From Acetobacter pasteurianus subsp. pasteurianus LMG 1262 = NBRC 106471 (GTDB taxonomy: Bacteria; Pseudomonadota; Alphaproteobacteria; Acetobacterales; Acetobacteraceae), in NCBI RefSeq assembly GCF_000285275.1, contig NZ_CADO01000008.1, positions 1-46,921 on the forward strand: a stretch of 46,921 nt of DNA. The letters are read 5' to 3'. A program made the position numbers and the translations under genes. Of the stretch, positions 34,057 through 41,307 are shown one piece after another; the stretch's first letter is position 1, and each line of letters starts with the position of its first letter. Below the pieces are notes generated by a model. The model searched no databases. It was not told the DNA's origin and was given only the letters and a program-made list of their open reading frames with translations.

Positions 34057-34947
34057 TTACGTATTCTGGGCTGTTTCTTCGCGCCGGGCCTGAACTTCCT
34101 TTTTCATGGCCGCCTGCACTTTTTCAAACGCACGCACTTCAATCTGACGCACCCGCTCGCGCGAGATACCGTATTCGTGCGCCAGTTCTTCCAATGTTGA
34201 AGGATCATCTTTCAAGCGGCGTTCCGTAAAAATTCGGCGTTCGCGCTCATTAAGATTGCCCATAGCGGAAGAAAGCAGTGCCTTCCGGCCTGAAAGTTCC
34301 TCATTCTCAGCGTAAACATCTTCCTGGTTGGTGTGATCATCAACCAACCGGTCCTGCCATTCACTATCCTGATCGGCACGCATAGGCGCATTCAGGCTAT
34401 GATCTGGTGCAGCCATGCGGCGGTTCATATCCACCACATCCTGTTCAGAAACGCCTAGTGTCGTGGCAATCTTGTTCACCTGTTCTGGCTTCAGATCACC
34501 ATCATCAATGGCCTGCATCTGCCCTTTCAGACGGCGCAGATTGAAGAACAGCTTTTTCTGAGCCGCAGTGGTGCCCATTTTCACCAAAGACCAACTATGC
34601 AGGATGTATTCCTGAATAGCTGCACGAATCCACCACATGGCATATGTGGCCAAGCGGAACCCTTTTTCAGGGTCAAACCGCTTTACGGCCTGCATCATGC
34701 CAATATTGCCTTCGCTGATCAGTTCATTGATCGGCAGGCCATAACCACGGTAACCCATGGCAATTTTTGCAACCAGACGCAGATGGGAGGTGACGAGCTG
34801 ATGCGCTGCCTTAACGTCTCCCTTATCGCGCCACAGGCGTGAAAGGCTCAGTTCCTCTTCTGGTGTAAGGAGAGGATATTTGCGGATTTCCTGAAGGTAC
34901 CTTGAAAGATTGTTTTCAGGCCCAACATTGATAACGGAAGATACCAT
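34057..34947 (-). CDS. rpoH: heat-shock sigma factor RpoH (sigma-32)
   Basis: A 296-residue sigma-70 family factor. Region 2 shows NIGMMQAVKRFDPEKGFRLATYAMWWIRAAIQEYIL, with the RpoH-typical QEYILHSWSLVKMGTTAAQKKLFFNLR following. Region 4 has the helix-turn-helix LEELAHEYGISRERVRQIE. Length fits RpoH rather than the larger RpoD. It directs transcription of chaperone and protease genes on heat stress. ATG 34947 has GGGAG ten bases upstream; the open frame extends to 35016 without another good start. Confidence 0.96.
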   Translation of the reverse strand: MVSSVINVGPENNLSRYLQEIRKYPLLTPEEELSLSRLWRDKGDVKAAHQLVTSHLRLVAKIAMGYRGYGLPINELISEGNIGMMQAVKRFDPEKGFRLATYAMWWIRAAIQEYILHSWSLVKMGTTAAQKKLFFNLRRLKGQMQAIDDGDLKPEQVNKIATTLGVSEQDVVDMNRRMAAPDHSLNAPMRADQDSEWQDRLVDDHTNQEDVYAENEELSGRKALLSSAMGNLNERERRIFTERRLKDDPSTLEELAHEYGISRERVRQIEVRAFEKVQAAMKKEVQARREETAQNT

Positions 34948-35265
34948 GTGTTGACTACTCCCCTGAACTGGAAACTCCCTTGAATGCTTTGGGTTCCCGT
35001 AACGCCCGCAAAACATTCATAAAAAGAGGCAAGATCCAGTCATGCGATGGACAGATGTCTTACACCTCAACCCCTCTGCCCTCCGTATGAGCGGCAGACT
35101 GAAAAGAGGCTCTCCCACCAGTTCGGCTACGGCTTCCAAGGCCTAGTGGGTGCAACAGGGTGCGCTGGAAAAAGCACATGTGTCAAGAATTCTAAGATGC
35201 ATGGCAGAAGACAGCCACATTTCTGGACCTGTACAGTCCTGTTTGCTGTTTCCGAATCGAAAAAC
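34948..35265 (-). promoter_or_regulatory. rpoH upstream region
   Basis: A 318-base gap without a gene I can support. On the minus strand a perfect TTGACA (35186-35181) lies 234 bases upstream of the rpoH start, but no -10 hexamer sits at the right spacing. A TCTGCC/GGCAGA hairpin (35075-35098) would be in the rpoH leader. A 96-codon plus-strand frame at 35047-35337 overlaps the pseudouridine synthase gene and lacks a ribosome site. Confidence 0.4.
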
Positions 35266-36270
35266 CTATTCCTGATCCGCCTTGAGGCTACGTTCCAACA
35301 CCTGCATATCTTCAGGCATAGGGGTTTCGAACAGTAGTTTTTCACCCGTTCTGGGGTGTATAAACCCCAACCGCGCTGCATGCAGGGCCTGCCGCGGGAA
35401 ATCCAGCGCAGCCGCACGGGCCGCAGATGGCAGAACACGAGAAGCAGCGGGAATCCGTCGCAAATACAACGGGTCACCTATCAAAGGGTGCCCATTCGCA
35501 GAAAAATGCACACGTATCTGATGGGTGCGCCCTGTTGCCAACTTGCAGGCCACAAGTGCTGCCCCCGTACCAAAAGCCTGCAACGTGCGATAATGTGTGA
35601 GCGCCCATTTCCCACCTTTGGGCGTGAGCGCCATGCGCTTGCGATCACGCTTATCGCGCCCGATAGCTCCTTCAAAATCTCCTTCTGCCGGATTAGGTAG
35701 CCCCCAGCAAAAAGCCAGATAGGCACGGTCTATCCGACGTGCAGCAAAATCCTCTGACAGAGCCTGATGCGCCATTTCTGTTTTGGCCGCGACCATCACA
35801 CCAGAAGTATCTTTATCAAGCCGATGCACGATACCGGGACGGCGTTCTCCACCAATGCCTTTCAGACTTTCCCCGCAATGCGCAATCAGGCCGTTTACAA
35901 GAGTGCCTGTTTCATTCCCCGGTGCAGGATGCACAACCAGACCAGCCGGTTTATCCAGCACAATCAGATCATCATCTTCATACAAAACGGTAAAAGAAAT
36001 ATCCTCACCTTGGGGCACTGCGGGAGCAGCGGGAGGAATGGTGAGCACCACTTCCATACCAGCACGGGCTATGGCTGCGGGTTCCCTTATGCACACGCCA
36101 TCACATGCCAAATGCCCTTCTTCAATCAGGCTTTTGATACGTGAGCGTGAAAGCGTTTCCATTGTGGCAGCCAGAAAACGGTCAATCCGTTCTCCTGCCT
36201 GCTCTGGCGTTACAGTAAAGGAGACGGCTGTTTCCTTTACTGGCAAAGATGGATCATAACCATTTTGCAT
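35266..36270 (-). CDS. rluD: RluA-family 23S rRNA pseudouridine synthase (RluD-like)
   Basis: A 334-residue enzyme. An N-terminal S4 RNA-binding domain (RIDRFLAATMETLSRSRIKSLI) is followed by the RluA catalytic domain with HRLDKDTSGVMVAAK, in which the aspartate of RLD.DTSG is the nucleophile, and later GRTHQIRVHFSANGHPLIGD. RluD-type enzymes modify helix 69 of 23S rRNA; the exact member is by length and domain order. The start is unsettled between 36270 and 36279, neither with a clear ribosome site. It is divergent from the iron-type ABC permease 56 bases away. Confidence 0.88.
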   Translation of the reverse strand: MQNGYDPSLPVKETAVSFTVTPEQAGERIDRFLAATMETLSRSRIKSLIEEGHLACDGVCIREPAAIARAGMEVVLTIPPAAPAVPQGEDISFTVLYEDDDLIVLDKPAGLVVHPAPGNETGTLVNGLIAHCGESLKGIGGERRPGIVHRLDKDTSGVMVAAKTEMAHQALSEDFAARRIDRAYLAFCWGLPNPAEGDFEGAIGRDKRDRKRMALTPKGGKWALTHYRTLQAFGTGAALVACKLATGRTHQIRVHFSANGHPLIGDPLYLRRIPAASRVLPSAARAAALDFPRQALHAARLGFIHPRTGEKLLFETPMPEDMQVLERSLKADQE

Positions 36271-36326
36271 TATAACCATCTGTGCCAACACCCACCCGTT
36301 TTTCAAGTTTCATGCAGAAGGAAAAG

Positions 36327-37445
36327 ATGAAAACGCACAAAGCCTTTTCCACTGCGCACCGTCAAGCTCAGGATACCATGCCGGACTACAAGGATACGCT
36401 GCCAGATATCACTGCTGTGCAAGCTACATATCGTGCCAGCATCTACAAACGGCTATTTATCCTTGGTTGTCTGGCTGCTGGCGTTGTAATTTCACTTGGT
36501 GCCAATTTTCTGGTTGGCCCTGCTCATCTTTCCCCAAGCCTGTTTTTGCAGACACTGTTCAATTCAGTTTCTGTGCCGCAGCAAACTGCCATTATTGTGT
36601 GGCAGATTCGTATGCCCTACGCCCTCATGGCTGCCTGTATAGGGGGCGCTCTTGGCTTGGCAGGGGCAGAAATGCAGACAGTTCTGGCCAATCCATTAGC
36701 CAGCCCGTTTACACTGGGCGTTTCCGCCGCCGGAGCGTTTGGAGCTTCTCTAGCTATTGTTTTGCAATGGCACATTGCAGGCGTGCCTGATAACTGGCTG
36801 GTAGCAGGATGCGCCTTTGTGTTTTCCGTATCCTCTGTTTTTGCATTGGATATGCTGACACGCTTCCGGCAGGCGGATACAAGCACGGTGATTCTCTGTG
36901 GCGTTGCGCTTGTTTTTTCGTTTCAGGCGCTTGTTGCTCTCATGCAATTTGTTGCCAGTGAAGATACGCTGCAAGATCTGGTTTTCTGGACGCTTGGCAG
37001 CCTAAGTCGCGCCACATGGGCCACTCTGGCTTTATTGGCTGGAAGTCTGGCTCTTATCTTTCCACTTTCTCTCCGCTCTGCTGGCGAACTAACCCTATTA
37101 AGAATGGGTGAAGAACGCGCCGCCAGTCTTGGGGTGGATGTTCCGCGCCTGCGTCGCGCCGCCCTTTTACGCATCAGTTTTCTATGCGCTCTTTCCGTTG
37201 CTTTTGTGGGCGTTATTGGATTTGTGGGGTTAGTGGCCCCACACATCGCACGCCGACTGGTGGGAGAAGATCATCACTTCAGTCTGCCCGGCAGCTTACT
37301 GACTGGCGCACTTATTCTATCCGTTTCTTCTTTGGTCGCGCGTATTTTGGTGCCGGGCATTGTTGTGCCTCTTGGCATTATTACGTCACTGGTGGGCATT
37401 CCATTCTTTCTGGCCATCATTCTCAAACAGCGGCCAATGGTATGA
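36327..37445 (+). CDS. FecCD-family iron-type ABC permease
   Basis: A 372-residue membrane protein with about ten helices, of the BtuC/FecD/FhuB group importing iron-siderophore or cobalamin. Signatures: VWQIRMPYALMAACIGGALGLAGAEMQTVLANPLASPFTLGVS, then FVGVIGFVGLVAPHIARRLVGEDH, the coupling region that touches the ATPase. AAGGA lies 7-8 bases before ATG 36327, so I prefer it to ATGs at 36312 and 36378. The ATPase gene overlaps its stop (ATGA). No substrate-binding protein or TonB receptor is nearby, so the substrate is not known. Confidence 0.88.
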   Translation: MKTHKAFSTAHRQAQDTMPDYKDTLPDITAVQATYRASIYKRLFILGCLAAGVVISLGANFLVGPAHLSPSLFLQTLFNSVSVPQQTAIIVWQIRMPYALMAACIGGALGLAGAEMQTVLANPLASPFTLGVSAAGAFGASLAIVLQWHIAGVPDNWLVAGCAFVFSVSSVFALDMLTRFRQADTSTVILCGVALVFSFQALVALMQFVASEDTLQDLVFWTLGSLSRATWATLALLAGSLALIFPLSLRSAGELTLLRMGEERAASLGVDVPRLRRAALLRISFLCALSVAFVGVIGFVGLVAPHIARRLVGEDHHFSLPGSLLTGALILSVSSLVARILVPGIVVPLGIITSLVGIPFFLAIILKQRPMV

Positions 37446-38254
37446 CAGCAGACAAACCTTTTTCAGGCCTGATAGCGCAAAATCTTACCGTCCATTATGG
37501 GCGCAATACGGTGCTGGATGATCTGACAACACCTTGCTTTCCACATGGGCGTATCTGCGCCCTGCTCGGGCCAAATGGTAGCGGAAAATCTACCTTATTG
37601 CGCGCCATGAGCGGCCTATTGCCTGTTAAAGGGTGTATCACACTAGATGGGCTTCAACTTGGCAGCCTGCGCTTGCCTGAACGCTCCCAACACTGCCTGT
37701 ATCTCCCGCAAGCACTTCCCGCGCCCGTCAACATTACTGCACTGGAAGCCATGCTGGCTGCCAAACGTATTATGCCCAGCAGACAAGGGCAAAGTTTTGC
37801 AGATGCGCCTCATGAGGAAGATATTCAGGCTTCACTGGATCTTCTGAAGCAATTTAACATTGCCCATTTGGCATTGCGCAAATTGAACGAGCTTTCCGGA
37901 GGCCAACGCCAGCTTATTGGTCTGGCACAGGCACTTGGCCGCCAACCGCACGCCCTGTTACTGGATGAGCCACTCAGCGCACTGGATCTGCACTATCAGT
38001 ACGCCGTTACAAAACTGCTTACGCAGATCACCCGTGCAAACAATCTTGTAACGTTGATGGTGCTGCATGATCTGAACATCGCATTGAACTTGTGCGATCT
38101 GGTATGCGTGCTTCACGAAGGCCAAATTATTGCCTCCGGCCCTCCGGCGGAGGTGTTAACTCCCGCACTGCTCCGCACCGTGTACCGCGTAGAGGCACGC
38201 ATTGAAACAACAGACGATAACCACAGATTTATCGTGATTACCGACTGTATATAA
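37442..38254 (+). CDS. iron-type ABC transporter ATP-binding protein
   Basis: A 270-residue ATPase of the FecE/BtuD group. Walker A is GPNGSGKST (residues 43-51), the signature is LSGGQ (151-155), Walker B ends LLLDEP (D175, E176), and the H-loop is VLHDLNIAL. It energises import through the adjacent permease, with which it is translationally coupled. The start ATG 37442 lies in the permease stop codon. SelO is convergent, ending 20 bases away. Confidence 0.93.
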   Translation: MTADKPFSGLIAQNLTVHYGRNTVLDDLTTPCFPHGRICALLGPNGSGKSTLLRAMSGLLPVKGCITLDGLQLGSLRLPERSQHCLYLPQALPAPVNITALEAMLAAKRIMPSRQGQSFADAPHEEDIQASLDLLKQFNIAHLALRKLNELSGGQRQLIGLAQALGRQPHALLLDEPLSALDLHYQYAVTKLLTQITRANNLVTLMVLHDLNIALNLCDLVCVLHEGQIIASGPPAEVLTPALLRTVYRVEARIETTDDNHRFIVITDCI

Positions 38255-38274
38255 ACGGCGACACTTTAACCTTA

Positions 38275-39738
38275 TTACGTCCCGCAGAAAGTGTATCTTA
38301 CACGCTCTTCAGGCTGCGGAGGTTGTGCATACCGTGCCATATCTGCCTGCTCTGTATAGGGTAAAGCTGTAAGCTGCAGCATTTCCTCAAACAACGTGTA
38401 GTCATCATTATTTACAGCCGCGCTTATCATGGCCTCTATCAGATGATTACGCGGAATATAACATGGGTTTACGCGGCGCATGTTTTCCGCCCGTATAGCT
38501 GGAGTTTCCTCTACTTCCTGCATTAAGCGCTGCCGCCATTGGGTAAGCCACGGCTGCATGCCTTCCAATATATCGGGCACATGCTCACCTGTTATGACGC
38601 GCTCATCACTCAAACTGCGAAATGTATTGGTGAAGTCAGCGTGGTGTTCCTGCATTTGAGCAAACAAAGCATGGAAGAATGTTTCATCTCCTGCCTGCCG
38701 TGTTTTCAAACCAAGCTTTGCCCGCAATCCCGCAAAATATACGCCATGGAATAGCCCTCCAAACTGCTCAAGCGCCTGCCCCGCCAAAGCAACACTTTCT
38801 TCTTCATCTTCGGAAAGAAGTGGCAGCAATGCTTCCGCCAAGCGTGTAAGATTCCACAGGGCAATTGTTGGCTGATTGGTGAAGGCGTAACGCCCGCGTT
38901 CATCAATAAAGCTGAACACGGTATTCGGATCATACTGATCCATAAAGGCACAGGGGCCGTAATCTATGGTTTCTCCCGATACAGCCATATTATCCGTATT
39001 CATCACACCATGAATAAAGCCAACCAGCATCCATTGGGCGATAAGCTTGGCTTGAGCCTCAATAACCTGCTGGAGGAACGCCAGATACGGCGCAGGAGCT
39101 AGTGCTACCTGTGGGTAATGCCGGGCAATGGCAAAATCTGCCAAAAGCCGCAGGCCCGCCATATCCTGCCGTGATGCAAAATACTGGAATGTGCCAACCC
39201 GAATATGGCTGGATGCCACACGCGCCAGAACAGCACCGGGCAACATGGTTTCACGTAAAACAGTCATGCCCGTTTTTACGGCAGCCAATGCACGGGTTGT
39301 GGGAATACCCAAGGCCTGCATGGCCTCGCTCACCACATATTCACGCAACACAGGCCCCAACACGGCGCGACCGTCCCCTCTGCGGGAAAACGGCGTGGGA
39401 CCAGACCCCTTAAGCTGCACTTCCCACACATGGCCTTGGGCATCCTGCACATCCCCCAGCAACAGGGCACGGCCATCCCCCAAATGCGGGTTAAAGCTGC
39501 CAAACTGGTGACCTGCATACGCCATAGAGAGTGGTTCCACACCTTCTGGCATGGCGCTACCAGATAACATGGCTACGCCCTCCGGGCTGGCAAGCCATTC
39601 TGAATCCAGCCCAAGCTGTTCTGCCAAAGCATGGTTCAGCCGGATCAGCTTAGGGGCTGGCGCAGGAGAAAGAGGAGCATTGGCATAAAACCGCTCTGGC
39701 AATGCTGCATAGCTTTGTCGGAAAGGAAGTGATGCCAT
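38275..39738 (-). CDS. selO: SelO/YdiU-family protein adenylyltransferase
   Basis: A 487-residue pseudokinase that transfers AMP to protein side chains, linked to oxidative-stress control in E. coli. Seen motifs: YAGHQFGSFNPHLGDGRALLLGDV (glycine-rich nucleotide site), VQLKGSGPTPFSRRGDGRAVL, and the metal-binding HGVMNTDNMAVSGETIDYGP. The C-terminus is FCGT, with a single cysteine where eukaryotic SelO has selenocysteine. Length is normal. GGAG lies nine bases upstream of the ATG. Confidence 0.93.
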   Translation of the reverse strand: MASLPFRQSYAALPERFYANAPLSPAPAPKLIRLNHALAEQLGLDSEWLASPEGVAMLSGSAMPEGVEPLSMAYAGHQFGSFNPHLGDGRALLLGDVQDAQGHVWEVQLKGSGPTPFSRRGDGRAVLGPVLREYVVSEAMQALGIPTTRALAAVKTGMTVLRETMLPGAVLARVASSHIRVGTFQYFASRQDMAGLRLLADFAIARHYPQVALAPAPYLAFLQQVIEAQAKLIAQWMLVGFIHGVMNTDNMAVSGETIDYGPCAFMDQYDPNTVFSFIDERGRYAFTNQPTIALWNLTRLAEALLPLLSEDEEESVALAGQALEQFGGLFHGVYFAGLRAKLGLKTRQAGDETFFHALFAQMQEHHADFTNTFRSLSDERVITGEHVPDILEGMQPWLTQWRQRLMQEVEETPAIRAENMRRVNPCYIPRNHLIEAMISAAVNNDDYTLFEEMLQLTALPYTEQADMARYAQPPQPEERVRYTFCGT

Positions 39739-40018
39739 AACTCATTTCTCCGGAATAAAGACGGAAAGTGCCAAAGTGGCTCAATAACGGCCTGTGTTGC
39801 TGAAAACAGCACCCATTCCCCCAGATGCAAACCCGCCCCACGGGGCATGCCTGTCTGGCTCTCTGGCACATAAAGCATGAACATGATAGGAAAAGCCCCA
39901 TCACGCCTGCCAACTCAGACCTAGATATAAGAACGTCTGAAAGCAAAAAAAGAACCGAGGCAACGGAGCCGCCAGACTATCTGGTTCAGACCCCAGCGCC
40001 GTGGAGACAGCAGAACCC
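39739..40018. other. intergenic region between selO and ilvE
   Basis: These 280 bases separate two divergent genes and must carry both promoters. TATAAG near 39925 is the best -10 candidate for ilvE but lacks a -35. The short minus-strand frames here extend out of selO in other frames and have no features of a gene. Confidence 0.4.
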
Positions 40019-41119
40019 ATGACCACCGAATCTGACACCGCCTTCAAGATTACCCGCAAAACAGACATCACCCCCGCAGCAGAGCGGGAAGCCATGCTGG
40101 CCAATCCGGGTTTTGGCCGCGTTTTTACCGACCACATGGCTGTTGTCACCTATACGGAAGGTAAGGGCTGGCATTCTGCTGAAATCCTGCCCCGCCAGCC
40201 GCTGATGCTGGACCCTGCTGCATCCGTGCTGCACTACGCGCAGGAAATTTTTGAAGGCATGAAGGCCTATCGCACCCCGGATGGTAGCGTGCAGCTTTTC
40301 CGCCCAGATGCAAATGCCCGCCGCTTCCGCCATTCTGCCGAACGCATGGCTATGGCGCAGGTGCCTGAAGACCTGTTTCTGGATGCCGTGACACAACTTG
40401 TGAAGCTGGATAAGGACTGGGTGCCCAAGCCAGAAGTTGGCACGCTGTATATCCGCCCCTTCATGATTGCGACGGAAGCTGCCCTTGGCGTAAAGCCGGC
40501 GTCTGAATTTAAGTTTATTGTGATTGCCTGTGCCGCTGGTGAATATTTCTCCAAAGATGCCGGCCCGGTTTCCGTATGGGTGGAAGAACGCACCGTACGC
40601 GCCTCCCGCGGGGGCACAGGCACAGCCAAATGTGGTGGTAACTACGCCGCCAGCCTAACGGCACAGATGGAAGGCAAGGAACACGGCTGCCATCAGGTTC
40701 TGTTCCTTGATGCGCAGGAACGTCGCTGGCTGGAAGAAATGGGCGGCATGAACGTGATGATGGTGTTTGAAGATGGCACCCTGCAAACACCTCCGCTGGA
40801 CAGCGGCACCATCCTGCACGGCATTACGCGCGATTCCCTGCTTACCTTGGCGCGTGATCGTGGCCTGAAGGTCAAGGAAGAACGCTACGCTATTGATCAG
40901 CTTTATGGTGATGCCGATTCCGGCAAACTGAAAGAAGTGTTTGCCTGTGGCACCGCTGCTGTTGTGACACCTATTGGCACATTCAAAAGCACTGAAGGCG
41001 GCTGCACCATTGGCAACGGACAGACTGGTGAAGTTACCAGCAGCCTGCGTAAGGCTTTGTGCGATATCCAGTTTGGGCGTGCAGCAGACACGCATGGCTG
41101 GGTTAAAAAAATTGACTAA
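40019..41119 (+). CDS. ilvE: branched-chain amino acid aminotransferase
   Basis: A 366-residue fold type IV PLP enzyme making valine, leucine and isoleucine from their keto acids. The PLP lysine is K204 in GTGTAKCGGNYAASL. Further markers are HYAQEIFEGMKAYR, FRPDANARRFR, and LFLDAQERRWLEEMGGMNVM. The size and these motifs place it in the BCAT type II group, shared with the mammalian enzymes. ATG 40019 is used; an in-frame GTG at 40001 adds six residues. A terminator follows. Confidence 0.95.
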   Translation: MTTESDTAFKITRKTDITPAAEREAMLANPGFGRVFTDHMAVVTYTEGKGWHSAEILPRQPLMLDPAASVLHYAQEIFEGMKAYRTPDGSVQLFRPDANARRFRHSAERMAMAQVPEDLFLDAVTQLVKLDKDWVPKPEVGTLYIRPFMIATEAALGVKPASEFKFIVIACAAGEYFSKDAGPVSVWVEERTVRASRGGTGTAKCGGNYAASLTAQMEGKEHGCHQVLFLDAQERRWLEEMGGMNVMMVFEDGTLQTPPLDSGTILHGITRDSLLTLARDRGLKVKEERYAIDQLYGDADSGKLKEVFACGTAAVVTPIGTFKSTEGGCTIGNGQTGEVTSSLRKALCDIQFGRAADTHGWVKKID

Positions 41120-41152
41120 GTTGCAGGTATCGTTCCTGTAAATATACCTCCC

Positions 41153-41176
41153 ATACCCCGGCCCAGGCCGGGGTAT
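41153..41176 (+). terminator. hairpin after ilvE
   Basis: ATACCCCGGCC (41153-41163) pairs with GGCCGGGGTAT (41166-41176), an 11-bp stem; the two-base centre means the innermost pairs must open. Only a short T stretch follows. It lies 33 bases after ilvE and 131 before polA, so it probably separates the two transcripts. Confidence 0.65.
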
Positions 41177-41307
41177 TTGCCTGTTACAGGCAGCATTACC
41201 CTCCAGAAAGCCGGGCGCCCAATGCTGGACATCAAAACCCAAGGGGCATATCCAAACCCTATGGCTTTCTTTCTGCCTTCCCTTCCGCTTACACGGTTTG
41301 CATTCGT

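Noticed and set aside
35047-35337. 96-codon plus-strand frame in the rpoH upstream gap
   Set aside because: It runs into the conserved pseudouridine synthase gene on the other strand and has no ribosome site.
39645-39946. Two short minus-strand frames running upstream from selO
   Set aside because: They overlap selO in other frames, lack start signals and show no protein-like pattern.
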